Shown piece by piece: positions 1-9,367 of a DNA stretch of 64,000 bases; within the stretch, counting starts at the first letter, position 1; every line of letters starts with the position of its first letter. A program made the translations under genes and the position numbers. The notes beneath the pieces were generated by a model. That model was not told the DNA's origin. It ran no database searches and worked only from the letters and a program-made list of their open reading frames with translations. Source of the stretch: Fictibacillus arsenicus (lineage in GTDB: Bacteria > Bacillota > Bacilli > Bacillales > Fictibacillaceae); contig NZ_CP016761.1 of NCBI RefSeq assembly GCF_001642935.1, positions 2,666,001 to 2,730,000 of the forward strand, given 5' to 3'.

Positions 1-1002
1 TTTTAATGTCTGAAGCAATTGTTTATAAGATTGAAGACTGTCCATAGCCTTTTGCTGAAATGCCCAGTTAAGTTCACCTTTCTTTGTATCTTTCAAAGCT
101 AGAAAAGCACCTTCTAGCTGTTTTTCGAAGACTGATGCAGCATTAGCTGTTTCGTCCTTCCAGTTTTTCTTTTGTTTCTGTCCGTATTGTTTCCATTTAT
201 TAAAATCACTTAAAGTTTGATCAAGTCCAGATTCCTTTGTGCCAGGCATTTGTGAAAGGGTTAATACATTTTGCAGAAGAATCTGGCCATTAGTGAAATA
301 TGTTTCGTCTAAATTGCTCGGTGTTTTTAGGTCGTCGAATGAGAAAGACAGTGTTTTAACGAGTGGTTTTTCCATTTCCTTTTGATAGCTTTCACCATAG
401 CTTTCTAGTTGGTGTTTTTCATTTGCTATCCCTACAATTACGGCAGATTTTTCATCACCAGCGGAGATGATTACTGCGGAAAATCCTTTATCTTCAATGG
501 ATTTTACAACGTCTTCAGCTCTTTCTTTTGTTGAAAATACGCCAGCCTGCAGGGCTGAAAATTCTAGGTTTATAGGAGGCAATGAAACAAGTTTTTTTCC
601 AGATGGAGACTTTTCTTTTTGAACCGGAGCAGTTTCAGGTTTTAGATTTCCAGCTTCTGTGATATCTGTTGAAAATACCATCAAAACCATGATTCCTAAA
701 ACGGTTCCAGTTACTATTGCTGCCATAACTGCTGCTAAGATCTGCTTCGGCAATGATTTGCCTTTTTGAGGAAGATAAAAGCCTGTCCTTCTTTTAGAAA
801 ACAAATTCATTTTCTTTCTTTTAAATGATATTTCATTTTTCTTTAAAGGTTCTGCAAGCACCATGAAATTATCTCTATCTAATACTTCAATAGCTGCTGC
901 TATTTCATTGCTTGATTTCTCTTGCTCTTTGTTGGATTCACTTTCACTATATCGTTTTTCCTTACCATTTATTAATATCGAAATCTCCTGTTTCAAGTCC
1001 AT
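1..1002 (-). CDS. spoIIB: SpoIIB, SPOR-domain stage II sporulation protein (3' end outside window)
   Basis: SpoIIB helps dissolve septal peptidoglycan at the start of forespore engulfment. The visible 334 codons show a charged cytoplasmic N-terminus, one transmembrane helix (about residues 85-110, LAAVMAAIVTGTVLGIMVLM) and then a SPOR-like segment (FSALQAGVFSTKERAEDVV, about residues 150-200). This order is typical of the family. B. subtilis SpoIIB is about 330 residues, so the stop should lie just left of position 1. The ATG at 1002 follows an AGAGGAG Shine-Dalgarno at 1006-1012. The reading frame was deduced directly from the minus strand. The neighbours folC and valS agree with the B. subtilis order. 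A repeat element (1086-1362) sits just upstream, so the promoter must be in about 80 bp or inside the repeat. Confidence 0.85.
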   Translation of the reverse strand, partial: MDLKQEISILINGKEKRYSESESNKEQEKSSNEIAAAIEVLDRDNFMVLAEPLKKNEISFKRKKMNLFSKRRTGFYLPQKGKSLPKQILAAVMAAIVTGTVLGIMVLMVFSTDITEAGNLKPETAPVQKEKSPSGKKLVSLPPINLEFSALQAGVFSTKERAEDVVKSIEDKGFSAVIISAGDEKSAVIVGIANEKHQLESYGESYQKEMEKPLVKTLSFSFDDLKTPSNLDETYFTNGQILLQNVLTLSQMPGTKESGLDQTLSDFNKWKQYGQKQKKNWKDETANAASVFEKQLEGAFLALKDTKKGELNWAFQQKAMDSLQSYKQLLQTLK

Positions 1003-1085
1003 CCGCTCCTCTCTAGCATCTACTAAATCATATGCAAATTGTTATTTAATAGAACTGAAAAAGCAGATTCAAATTCAAAATTAAA

Positions 1086-1362
1086 GTCGGTTTTCGTAAA
1101 GTAGGTTGCTTTAGAATGAGGTTGATTTCCGTTGCAGGGCTTGCTTTCCGCAGGGTGTGCGGTAAGCCCATTCATCGCAATGCGACTTTGAATGGTCTCA
1201 CCTGTCCCACTCATCCTGCAGGACAAGGAAGGCTCCGGCAGCTTAACACGCACGAAGAAAATGTGAAGTTCATTTTCGAGGAGTCTCGCCCTTCCACTTC
1301 AATTAACTTTTCAATGAAGGACTGATAAAAAATCTTACTATAGCAACAATCTTTAAAAAAAT
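1086..1362 (-). repeat. Palindromic repeat element copy 1 (module A type)
   Basis: Minus-orientation copy of the dispersed element. The core runs from GTTGATTTCCGTTGCAGG (1121) to the TTCCACTTCAATTAACTTTT segment at 1290-1309. Module A (GAAAATG..CATTTTC palindrome) lies at about 1250-1282. The outer arm AGCAACAATCTTT at 1345-1358 is followed at once by the terminator of the GGDEF gene. It fills most of the 404 bp gap between spoIIB and that gene. Short reading frames inside it are not credible genes. Confidence 0.85.
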
Positions 1363-1371
1363 GCCAAATTA

Positions 1372-1405
1372 AAAGACCCCAGATGAATTCCTGAGGTCTT
1401 TCGGG
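1372..1405 (-). terminator. Terminator of the diguanylate cyclase gene
   Basis: On the minus strand AAGACC and GGTCTT form a stem around an 18-base loop just after the stop codon at 1407, and TTTTAATTT follows. A typical rho-independent terminator. Confidence 0.8.
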
Positions 1406-1406
1406 A

Positions 1407-3128
1407 CTATCCTATATAAGCTGCCACTTTATTGCGGCCTTGTTGTTTTGCACCTGTATACATTGCTCTGTCGGCATTTCTTACTAGTGTTAATGGGTCT
1501 TCTCCTTGATGAGGAGCAGTAGCTACCCCAATACTCGCAGTTATGTATATCTTATGTTTACACTTATCGGTTAAATCATTGTGTATTTCAAATCCGTTGT
1601 CCGAAATTACAGAACGAAGCTCTTCAGCTATTTCTAAACATTCTTTCCCGCCAGATTCAGGCAGAAGAATAATAAATTCTTCCCCGCCATATCGGGCTAC
1701 TGTCCCGCGTTCTCCAATAAAATCCTCCAGCCTTCTAGCAAGCATTATGAGTACATCATTGCCGCTTTGATGACCGTAAGAATCATTTACTGCTTTGAAA
1801 TGATCGATATCTAGCAATATAACAGAGAATTGTTTTCTGAAATATTCGTAGTTGTTATACATACTAGCCAGAAGATCCTCAAAGTACCTGTAATTATATA
1901 GACCAGTTAATGGACACTGCTCACTTTTGAGCTTTGTGGATTCATAGTTTCTAGCATTATCAATGGCAACCGCTAAATAGTTTGCTAAAATCTCTAAAAT
2001 AATCAGATGGTGCTTTTGGTATGCATGTTTCTTCTTAGAAGCAAAAGTAATAATTCCGACGATTTTTTGATTTCGAATCATAGGAACGGCTACTACAGAT
2101 TCTGCTTTACCCTGAAAGAAAGTTTCAGATATTTCCCGCCACGCTTTCAACTTGCAGTACCTGATACTTTTTCCGGTAGACCATACTTTTCCGCTGATCG
2201 CTTCATGCTTTTTAATAGGAACAGAAGCCAGAATGCCTTCTTCACTTTCATACTTTCTAATGATTTTTAAATGTTCACCAGCATCTGCGTCATATATAAA
2301 GGCAAAATCAACAAACATAAATGCAATGAGTTTTTCAATAAAAACATCTAAAATATGATTTACTTTTAAATGCTCCGAAAGCTGCTGACCAATCTCGCTC
2401 GCTTTTTGCAAGGAAACATTTATCTGTTCGCTAGAATGATAGAGTTTAATAATGATTGAAAGTGATATAAACGGAAGCCCTACATAAAAAATAGCAGGCT
2501 GCCCTAATTGGGAATATAGAACGTACAGCATTAGTCCAACTGGTATAGCAAGAACTTCTGAAACTAGATCCCATAACGCATCCCATTCAATAAAACGACT
2601 GGATTCCTCATAAAGAACAGTAATAATGAAGTACAATCCGACATGATTCAGTACTAACCCTGTTAAAACATACCCAAAAACAGGTATTAAATTAATCGGT
2701 TCATTTAAATCAAATGCACCTGTTACTCCACCGAGCTGATAAAAAACACTCGCCTCACAAATAATGAGCCAGGAAAACATAAGGGTATTAGCCATATATC
2801 TGTAATACTCTTTGAAAACATTAACTTTAAGCGAAAAAAACATGGCCATTACAGATAGCAGCGTCATAGATAAAGCAACTGTTAAACCATAGTATAAAAA
2901 GACAGCTAAATTTATACCCGACATAAAAGAAATATTCGTATTAAGAACCTTAATAGGAAACAAAGAAACGATAATCGCTAAAAGCGAAATAATACCCAAG
3001 TCGATTAAATTTAAATCCGGCTGGTTATTTGTCATTTGCACGGCAGTCCACAACGCCAGAGGGAATAAAATCAGCCATGCCACTACTAGATATTTGCGTT
3101 TTCTCATATTATTCATCTGTGAACTCAC
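1407..3128 (-). CDS. Membrane-bound GAF-GGDEF diguanylate cyclase
   Basis: Predicted to make c-di-GMP from two GTP at the membrane. The 573-residue protein has about six to eight hydrophobic helices in residues 12-225, a GAF-type sensory domain (about 250-400) and a C-terminal GGDEF domain (about 410-573). The catalytic motif RYGGEEF is intact. The RxxD inhibitory site expected a few residues before GGEEF is absent (the stretch reads GERGTVARY), so the usual product inhibition should not operate. Translation starts at a GTG (3128) after GGGGGGAAG. In B. subtilis the prepilin peptidase gene comC lies between folC and spoIIB; here this gene takes that place. The signal sensed by the GAF or membrane part cannot be told from sequence. 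Confidence 0.85.
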   Translation of the reverse strand: MSSQMNNMRKRKYLVVAWLILFPLALWTAVQMTNNQPDLNLIDLGIISLLAIIVSLFPIKVLNTNISFMSGINLAVFLYYGLTVALSMTLLSVMAMFFSLKVNVFKEYYRYMANTLMFSWLIICEASVFYQLGGVTGAFDLNEPINLIPVFGYVLTGLVLNHVGLYFIITVLYEESSRFIEWDALWDLVSEVLAIPVGLMLYVLYSQLGQPAIFYVGLPFISLSIIIKLYHSSEQINVSLQKASEIGQQLSEHLKVNHILDVFIEKLIAFMFVDFAFIYDADAGEHLKIIRKYESEEGILASVPIKKHEAISGKVWSTGKSIRYCKLKAWREISETFFQGKAESVVAVPMIRNQKIVGIITFASKKKHAYQKHHLIILEILANYLAVAIDNARNYESTKLKSEQCPLTGLYNYRYFEDLLASMYNNYEYFRKQFSVILLDIDHFKAVNDSYGHQSGNDVLIMLARRLEDFIGERGTVARYGGEEFIILLPESGGKECLEIAEELRSVISDNGFEIHNDLTDKCKHKIYITASIGVATAPHQGEDPLTLVRNADRAMYTGAKQQGRNKVAAYIG

Positions 3129-3228
3129 GGCTTCCCCCCCTATTAATGTTCTATATACACATCTATTTTACTAGTACATTTATCTTATCTTTTTATTTTA
3201 TCAAAAGTTCAAAAAATTACAATAAATG

Positions 3229-4524
3229 TTATTCCATATTTTGAAAACTTTTTCTAACTTCTGAAATAAAGTAAAGAGATCCAGTGATGACAAGGACATC
3301 CTCTTCTTTTAATTTTTTCATTGCCTCTTTTAAAGCATCCTTCCAGGAAGAGATGGCACACGACTTTTGAAAAGGGCTTTCAGCTAATAACTGCTCTGCT
3401 GATGCTGCTCTTGGAAAGTCAAAGGTAGTGAAATATGCCTCATCTATAATATTCTCTAGCTCTTTCATCATGTTTTTATAAGCTTTATCATGCAATGCGG
3501 CAAACAGCAAATAAACCTTTCTGCCCTTATAATGATTTTCTATCGTTAGTCTCAGTGCTTGGATTCCTTGATGATTATGAGCGCCATCAATGATTATATC
3601 GGGTGATGATGAAACTTTTTCAAACCTGCCCGCCCAATTTGCACGAAATAATCCGGTTTTAATTTTTTCTGGATCAATTCTGTAAAAACCCTTTCTTGTC
3701 AAATATTCAACGGCAGCCAGAGCAAGTCCGGCATTTTTTACTTGATGGATGCCTTTCATCGATAATTCTGCTGAAATATTTGAATTTTCAAGCCCTGTGT
3801 ATAAAAACTCTTCTCCATTGTCGGAACTCTTCTTATGCAAAACAGAAAAATCCCTGCCAAGAATATAAGTGTCGGAATGTACTGTATTAGCCTTCTTCTC
3901 TATCACATTTAAAGCTTCAATCTGTTCAACAGTTGTGATTACCGAAACCTCTTTTTTTATGATCCCAGCTTTTTGAAATGCAATTTCTTCAATGGTGTCC
4001 CCTAAAATTCCCATATGGTCATATCCAATATTTGAAATCAGACTTAATATTGGTGAAATTACATTTGTTGAATCATATAAACCGCCTAATCCTGTTTCAT
4101 AAATAACGATATCCGGCTGCTTTTTTGCAAAATATAGCAATGAAATGACAGTGATCACTTCAAACTCTGTCGGACTGCCTAAAGAAGTTTCAGTCAGTTC
4201 ATCAACCAACGGTTTTAGCAATTTTGCATATTCCAGCAATTCATCGTTTTTAATAGGTTCTTTATTAATTGAAACTCTTTCATTAAAAGTAATGAGATAT
4301 GGAGAAGTAAAGGTTCCAACATTGTAGCCAGCTTCATTAAAAATACTCCGTAAATACTCAACAGTAGATCCTTTTCCGTTTGTTCCGGCAATATGTATAC
4401 ATTTAATTTTTTTCTCCGGGTTCCCTGTTCTTTGCAGCAGCCATTCCACTCTCTTCAATCCTGGCTTTATACCAAACTTCAATAAACCATGTATCCATGT
4501 TAATGTTTCATTATAGGAATTCAA
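3229..4524 (-). CDS. folC: Folylpolyglutamate synthase / dihydrofolate synthase
   Basis: Adds glutamate to dihydropteroate and to folates in the cytoplasm, using ATP. The 431-residue protein carries the Mur-ligase-like P-loop AGTNGKGSTVEYLRS (about residue 47), FTSPYLITFNERV and ETGLGGLYDSTNV, the signature blocks of FolC. It ends with the conserved ITGSLYFISEVRK. Length matches the family (about 430). The first codon is TTG at 4524, preceded by AAAGGCGGG at 4536-4544 region; no ATG gives the full N-terminus. It follows valS, with a terminator hairpin between them, so it may be partly uncoupled from the T-box control of valS. Confidence 0.95.
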   Translation of the reverse strand: MNSYNETLTWIHGLLKFGIKPGLKRVEWLLQRTGNPEKKIKCIHIAGTNGKGSTVEYLRSIFNEAGYNVGTFTSPYLITFNERVSINKEPIKNDELLEYAKLLKPLVDELTETSLGSPTEFEVITVISLLYFAKKQPDIVIYETGLGGLYDSTNVISPILSLISNIGYDHMGILGDTIEEIAFQKAGIIKKEVSVITTVEQIEALNVIEKKANTVHSDTYILGRDFSVLHKKSSDNGEEFLYTGLENSNISAELSMKGIHQVKNAGLALAAVEYLTRKGFYRIDPEKIKTGLFRANWAGRFEKVSSSPDIIIDGAHNHQGIQALRLTIENHYKGRKVYLLFAALHDKAYKNMMKELENIIDEAYFTTFDFPRAASAEQLLAESPFQKSCAISSWKDALKEAMKKLKEEDVLVITGSLYFISEVRKSFQNME

Positions 4525-4547
4525 ACTTAAGCCCGCCTTTCATAACG

Positions 4548-4585
4548 TAAAAGAAGGCGAATCCTGCATAAAAGGATCCGCCTCA
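4548..4585 (-). terminator. Terminator downstream of valS
   Basis: Minus strand AGGCGGATCC and GGATTCGCCT pair around TTTTATGCA and are followed by TCTTTTA. It lies between the valS stop (4599) and the folC start (4524). Some read-through into folC is likely, as no separate folC promoter was recognised. Confidence 0.75.
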
Positions 4586-4598
4586 TAATCGTAAACTG

Positions 4599-7250
4599 TT
4601 AGCTTTGAAGCTCTTTTATACGTGCTTGAACGTTATCATATTTTTCCTGATAATCACTTTCTTTTGCACGCTCTTCAGCAATAACCTTTTCAGGTGCTTT
4701 TTTCATAAAACCTTCGTTGCTTAATTTTTTCTGTACACGTTCTACTTCTTTCGCATATTTTTCCGCTTCTTTTTCAAGACGCTTGATCTCTTCTTCAATA
4801 TTCAGCAATCCTTCAAGAGGAAGATACATTTCAAGCCCAGTTAAAACGGTGCTCATGCTCTTTTCTGGTGCTGAGATTTCATCAGAAATCAAAAGTTCGC
4901 TCGGGTTGCAAAAACGTACTAAATAGTTGCGGTTTGTTTCCAGAGCTTTTAAAATCTCTTTATTTTTCGGCTTGATTTGGAGTTCGATCGGCTTGCTCGG
5001 TGCAACGTTCATTTCTGAGCGGATGTTACGAACAGAGCGGATCACTTCAGTTACAAGAGCAAATTCATTTGCAGCTTCTGGGAAATGAAGGTCATCTCGT
5101 TTTACCGGCCAAGAGGCAACAGTGATAGATTCACCTTCGTGAGGCAGATGCTGCCAGATTTCTTCTGTAATAAACGGCATGAACGGGTGAAGCAATCGAA
5201 GTGTCTGGTCCAGTACATAAGCCAAAACAGAACGAGTTGTTTTCTTAGCTTCTTCATCTTCTCCATAAAGCGGCAGTTTTGCCATCTCGATATACCAGTC
5301 ACAAAAATCATCCCAGATGAAGTTATAAAGAAGACGTCCAACTTCTCCAAATTCATAGGCATCAATCAGTCTTGTAATGTCTTCTGACGTTTCGTTAAGA
5401 CGAGTCAGGATCCATTGGTCAGCAAGTGACTTTTTGCCGCTCAAATCAATCTCATCGTATTGCAAGCCATCCATATTCATAAGTGCAAAACGGGATGCGT
5501 TCCAAATTTTATTAGCAAAGTTCCAAGTAGACTCCACTTTTTCCCAATAGAATCGGAGGTCGTTTCCAGGAGAGCTTCCGGTAGTTAAGAAGAATCTTAG
5601 TGCATCCGCACCGTATTTCTCGATAACATCCATCGGATCTACACCGTTTCCAAGTGACTTACTCATCTTACGCCCTTCAGAATCTCGAACAAGTCCGTGA
5701 ATCAATACATCATTAAATGGCTTTTGATCAGTGAACTCAAGCGATTGGAAAATCATTCTTGATACCCAGAATGAAATAATATCATATCCTGTTACAAGCA
5801 CATTTCCAGGGAAGTAGCGTTTTAAATCAGCAGATTCTTCATCCGGCCATCCCATTGTTGAAAAAGGCCAAAGAGCTGACGAGAACCACGTATCAAGGAC
5901 ATCTGTATCCTGCTCCCAATTTTCAGGATCATTAGGTTCTGTTTTTCCAACGTAGATTTCACCTGTTTCTTTATGGAACCAAGCTGGAATACGGTGTCCC
6001 CACCATAGCTGGCGTGAAATACACCAGTCACGGATGTTTTCAATCCAGCGCAAATACGTGTTTTCAAAACGGTCTGGAACGAAATTGACTTTGTCTTCGC
6101 TGCTTTGAAGCTTGATTGCTTCTTCTGCAAGTGGCTTCATTTTTACGAACCATTGAGTAGATAGGTAAGGTTCTACTACAGCACCGCTTCTCTCAGAGTG
6201 CCCCACCGAATGCATGTGTTCTTCAATTTTAAATAGAACTCCTTGATCTTGGAGGTCTTTTACAATTTGTTTTCGGCACTCAAAACGATCAAGCCCTTGA
6301 TATTTCCCGGCATTTTCGTTCATCTTTCCGCCTTCATCCATTACCAAGATACGTTCAAGGTTATGTCTGTTTCCGATCTCAAAGTCGTTAGGGTCATGAG
6401 CAGGTGTGATTTTTACAGCCCCTGAACCAAATTCCATATCTACGTAGTCATCACCTACGATCTCAATCTCACGTCCAACAATTGGCAAGATTGCCTTTTT
6501 ACCGATTAGATGCTGATAGCGCTCATCTTTCGGATGTACTGCGATAGCCGTATCTCCAAGCATTGTTTCTGGACGAGTAGTAGCTACTTCAATATATCCT
6601 GAACCATCTGCCAGCGGATATTTCATATGATAGAAAGCACCCTGAACATCCTGGTGAATAACTTCTATATCAGAAAGTGCTGTTTTTGTTTGAGGATCCC
6701 AGTTGATGATATACTCGCCGCGATAGATCAAACCTTTTTCGTAGAGCGTTACGAATACCTCTTTTACCGCTTCTGAAAGCCCTTCGTCTAATGTAAAGCG
6801 TTCACGGGAGTAATCTAATCCAAGACCAAGTTTTGCCCATTGCTGGCGGATAAAATGAGCATATTCCTCTTTCCATTCCCATGATTTCTCGAGAAACTTT
6901 TCACGCCCAAGATCATAGCGGGAAATTCCCTCTTCACGAAGCTTCCCTTCAACCTTAGCTTGAGTTGCAATGCCTGCGTGATCCATTCCAGGCAGCCATA
7001 AAACATCAAAGCCTTGCATGCGTTTTGTACGTGTAAGAATATCCTGCAGTGCAGTATCCCAAGCATGACCAAGGTGAAGTTTTCCGGTTACGTTCGGCGG
7101 CGGAATAACAATTGTATATGGCTCTTTCTCTTTGTCGCCTTTTGCTTCAAAGAATTTTCCTTTCAGCCAGAATTCATAACGGTTTTCTTCTGTAGCCTTC
7201 GGATCATACTTTGTCGGCATCGTAAGTTCTTTCTGTTCGTTCGTCATCAT
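4599..7250 (-). CDS. valS: Valyl-tRNA synthetase
   Basis: Class I aminoacyl-tRNA synthetase charging tRNA-Val. The protein of about 883 residues has the HIGH-type motif ([16 protein letters not shown], about residue 50), the inserted editing domain ([13 protein letters not shown]), the KMSKS loop ([13 protein letters not shown]) and a C-terminal arginine/lysine/glutamate-rich coiled coil (about 800-880). Two adjacent ATG codons (7250, 7247) follow AAAGGAGGAGAA; the second has the better spacing. Expression should respond to uncharged tRNA-Val through the T-box leader at 7645-7908. A repeat element (7273-7644) separates that leader's terminator from the start codon, giving an unusually long leader. 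Confidence 0.97.
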   Translation of the reverse strand: MMTNEQKELTMPTKYDPKATEENRYEFWLKGKFFEAKGDKEKEPYTIVIPPPNVTGKLHLGHAWDTALQDILTRTKRMQGFDVLWLPGMDHAGIATQAKVEGKLREEGISRYDLGREKFLEKSWEWKEEYAHFIRQQWAKLGLGLDYSRERFTLDEGLSEAVKEVFVTLYEKGLIYRGEYIINWDPQTKTALSDIEVIHQDVQGAFYHMKYPLADGSGYIEVATTRPETMLGDTAIAVHPKDERYQHLIGKKAILPIVGREIEIVGDDYVDMEFGSGAVKITPAHDPNDFEIGNRHNLERILVMDEGGKMNENAGKYQGLDRFECRKQIVKDLQDQGVLFKIEEHMHSVGHSERSGAVVEPYLSTQWFVKMKPLAEEAIKLQSSEDKVNFVPDRFENTYLRWIENIRDWCISRQLWWGHRIPAWFHKETGEIYVGKTEPNDPENWEQDTDVLDTWFSSALWPFSTMGWPDEESADLKRYFPGNVLVTGYDIISFWVSRMIFQSLEFTDQKPFNDVLIHGLVRDSEGRKMSKSLGNGVDPMDVIEKYGADALRFFLTTGSSPGNDLRFYWEKVESTWNFANKIWNASRFALMNMDGLQYDEIDLSGKKSLADQWILTRLNETSEDITRLIDAYEFGEVGRLLYNFIWDDFCDWYIEMAKLPLYGEDEEAKKTTRSVLAYVLDQTLRLLHPFMPFITEEIWQHLPHEGESITVASWPVKRDDLHFPEAANEFALVTEVIRSVRNIRSEMNVAPSKPIELQIKPKNKEILKALETNRNYLVRFCNPSELLISDEISAPEKSMSTVLTGLEMYLPLEGLLNIEEEIKRLEKEAEKYAKEVERVQKKLSNEGFMKKAPEKVIAEERAKESDYQEKYDNVQARIKELQS

Positions 7251-7272
7251 TTCTCCTCCTTTTATTTCTAAA

Positions 7273-7644
7273 GGCTCTTCTCTAAAAGATTTTTGCTTTT
7301 AACTTTTTTGTTGATTCTCTTCATTGACAAGGTTGATTGGAGTGCAAGGTGCGAGACTCCTCGAAAATGAACTTCACATTTTCTTCGTGCGATTTAAAGC
7401 TGCCGAAGCCTTCCTTGTCCTGCGGGATCAGCGTGCCAGCCACCTGAGTATCCTTCTCGCAAGGCATGCGACGAGGAAACTCTCTTCGTTAGGAGTTGCT
7501 TGTAGACGCAGGAGCACACATGCTTCATTGAGACTCCTAATGGTGCGAAGCGCAAAGGAAGCTCACCGCACGCCCCGCGGAAAGCGAGCATCCTGGAACG
7601 GAAATCAACCACTTCAAGGAGCAACAAAGTTTGCGAAAACAACC
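7273..7644 (+). repeat. Palindromic repeat element copy 2 (modules A and B)
   Basis: The largest copy, plus orientation. It begins with GGCTCTTCTCTAAAAGAT and then GGTTGATTGGAGTGCAAGG (7331-7349). It contains module A (about 7361-7394) and module B (CTTCTCGCAAGGCATGCGAC at 7453-7472, then TTGTAGACGCAGGAGCACAC). It closes with GGAAATCAACCACTTCAAGG, AGCAACAAAGTTTGCGAAAA and CAACC. It lies inside the valS leader, downstream of the T-box terminator. A 166-codon open frame across it is an artefact of the GC-rich palindrome. Confidence 0.9.
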
Positions 7645-7908
7645 TTTCTAAAAAACAAAAAAAGCCCAATCGTCTTAAAGGACGAAAGGACTTTTCCGCG
7701 GTACCACCTTAATTTACGGCAAGTTCAAATTAACTTGCTGTACTCTTCATCGATAACGGATTTACCGTCTTCTTCTACTTCATTGTTCAAAGAAGATGCT
7801 CAAGGGCGACTTCCAACCAACTAGCCTTAAGGATTCTTTCAGCAGATGAATCCTCTCTCTAAAAGGTGTTGCATTTGTACTATTCCCTGTCTACGCACAA
7901 TATAGAAT
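7645..7908 (-). promoter_or_regulatory. T-box leader of valS (predicted Val specifier GUC)
   Basis: The conserved T-box sequence GGTGGTACCGCGG is at 7708-7696 on the minus strand. The terminator follows: stem 7663-7674 with 7681-7692, then a T-run at 7651-7662. In stem I the AGGG/CCCT helix brackets an AGTA-containing loop, with GTC at 7810-7808 in the specifier position. GTC is a valine codon and fits the downstream valS. Uncharged tRNA-Val should stabilise the antiterminator. Specifier assignment is by manual folding. Confidence 0.92.
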
Positions 7909-7918
7909 CTGATTATAT

Positions 7919-7946
7919 TTTATACAAGAGTGCTAATTTTAGTCAA
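7919..7946 (-). promoter_or_regulatory. Probable SigA promoter of the valS leader
   Basis: Minus strand TTGACT (7946-7941), 16 bp spacer, TATAAA (7924-7919), just upstream of the T-box leader. Confidence 0.7.
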
Positions 7947-8053
7947 TAGGATAACCTTAACTTGTAAAAGTTATTCTATGCACAAAAATAAATTTGGTGA
8001 AGCCCGTCTTTCACGTCTTTAAACACGATGCATAAGTTATATAAAATGGGCGA

Positions 8054-8263
8054 ATGGGGGGCTTCTTCTTGGCTCGGAGATATTTTAGGAAAGCCCGCTT
8101 TCCTGGCTGGCTTCTAACCGTTAAAAATGCAATCGGGCAATTAACAGTGCCGCTTATTATCTTTCAGCTGATCCGCACTTTATTATTTCCCTCAGCTGTA
8201 GATTTTTTCATTATTTTGATTCTCCTTGCATTGCATTTTGGTATTGCTTATGAAATATTTTAG
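8054..8263 (+). CDS. Small membrane protein, unknown function
   Basis: One of only three convincing plus-strand genes. It has 69 codons: a basic N-terminus (ARRYFRKARFPGW) and then two hydrophobic stretches (about residues 28-45 and 50-68, PLIIFQLIRTLLFPS and FFIILILLALHFG). That suggests a two-helix membrane protein with both ends inside. The ATG at 8054 has no good ribosome site; a TTG at 8066 has a GGGGGG tract at a better distance and could be the real start. A 29-codon frame beginning at 8028 overlaps it in another phase. It is followed by a bidirectional terminator shared with ysxE. The family was not recognised. Confidence 0.6.
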   Translation: MGGFFLARRYFRKARFPGWLLTVKNAIGQLTVPLIIFQLIRTLLFPSAVDFFIILILLALHFGIAYEIF

Positions 8264-8280
8264 GATCAAACTAAACTAAA

Positions 8281-8322
8281 CAAGAAGATCACATATATGG
8301 TGCTATATGTGATCTTCTTCAT
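8281..8322. terminator. Bidirectional terminator
   Basis: A near-perfect 16 bp stem (AAGAAGATCACATATA, 8282-8297, with its complement ending at 8319) between the convergent small membrane gene and ysxE. The stem includes the last codons of ysxE. Confidence 0.75.
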
Positions 8323-9367
8323 TATTTATATGAATTTTATTTGGTGCATTTTCCTCTAGAGCTGGCGGAGGAGCTATCATAATAGCATCACAAAAATCGC
8401 GTATCTTTTTCATGGCTCTTATTCTGCTCTCAAGCCTGTGCACCAATTCGATTTGAGAATATTGAGTTCTTTTGCTGCAGTATAGATCAACTGTATTAAA
8501 TACCGGTTCCGGATATGATAAATAGCTGATTAATAATCCTCGTTCTTCATTTAAAAGCGGTACATGTTTCTCATATAAATCCAATAATAACTTACCTTCT
8601 TCAATCACCCAGTCTCTCTGATGTGCAGCTCTCCGGAAATATAAAGCCAAATCTCTTACAGGAGTGTCCAGCACAGCTTTTTCAAAGTTCAGAAGATGGG
8701 CTTCCCCTGTAGGATTAAATATCAAATGATTACGGGAAACTTTTCCATGGCACAGGACACTTCTATATCGCTTTTCACGCTGACAAGTATCGTACCATTC
8801 TTTTAATCTTCTTTTGGCTTCTTCAGTCATTCTCATTATTTGATGAAAATGGCTTAAATACGTTAATTCAAAAGGTGACATATACGTTTTTTGTTCAGCT
8901 TCTTCCGTAAACCTTTCCATTTCAAACTGCCGGTTTTCCCACCTGTTCATTAAATATTGATAAGAATGTTCGACGACTTCATTTGAAAAGTCTTGTTCTT
9001 TGAGTGTCAGAGCATGCACTTTGCCGAGATGATCAAGCAGCACCTCATCCTTTGCTCTTTCATTTCTCTCATCTGATGCAAACCATGGCATGAGGTAATA
9101 GGTTTTTGGTCCAAGCTGAACAGTATAGTCACCAAATTTGGTCGGATACAATGGTACTACCTGATGGAAACCAATTTCTGAAAGCCTTTGAATAACATGT
9201 GTGAACCAGCTTCGTTCTTCCTCGTTCATCTCTGCTTCTTTAAGTGCAAAAGTTCCTCTTTTCGTTATGACCTTCTTTACTTTTCCGTGACGTTCAAGCT
9301 TTTCAGGAAACAGATCATAATGAAAAAGGACGGGCCCGTAATTTAGTGTTTCCTTTTCCGTTGTCAT
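8303..9367 (-). CDS. ysxE: YsxE-type spore coat protein, kinase-like fold
   Basis: The 354 residues resemble the CotS/YsxE family of spore coat proteins with an aminoglycoside-phosphotransferase-like fold. Seen are an N-lobe-like block (KVKKVITKRGTFALKEAEM) and a C-lobe block (SVLCHGKVSRNHLIFN followed by LNFEKAVLDTPVRDLALYF). The usual catalytic HGD reads HGK and DFE/DxD reads NFE, so catalysis is doubtful and a structural role in the coat is more likely. Overlaps the upstream gene by 4 bp and follows spoVID, which also acts in coat assembly. Length equals B. subtilis YsxE (about 353). Confidence 0.85.
   Translation of the reverse strand: MTTEKETLNYGPVLFHYDLFPEKLERHGKVKKVITKRGTFALKEAEMNEEERSWFTHVIQRLSEIGFHQVVPLYPTKFGDYTVQLGPKTYYLMPWFASDERNERAKDEVLLDHLGKVHALTLKEQDFSNEVVEHSYQYLMNRWENRQFEMERFTEEAEQKTYMSPFELTYLSHFHQIMRMTEEAKRRLKEWYDTCQREKRYRSVLCHGKVSRNHLIFNPTGEAHLLNFEKAVLDTPVRDLALYFRRAAHQRDWVIEEGKLLLDLYEKHVPLLNEERGLLISYLSYPEPVFNTVDLYCSKRTQYSQIELVHRLESRIRAMKKIRDFCDAIMIAPPPALEENAPNKIHINNEEDHI

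Noticed and set aside
5085-5387. Open frames opposite or out of phase with valS and similar shadows of other large genes
   Set aside because: They overlap strongly supported coding sequence and lack start signals and recognisable motifs.
7324-7824. 166-codon plus-strand open frame
   Set aside because: It spans repeat copy 2 and the T-box leader. It has no ribosome site, and comparable frames appear in other copies because the GC-rich palindrome lacks stops.
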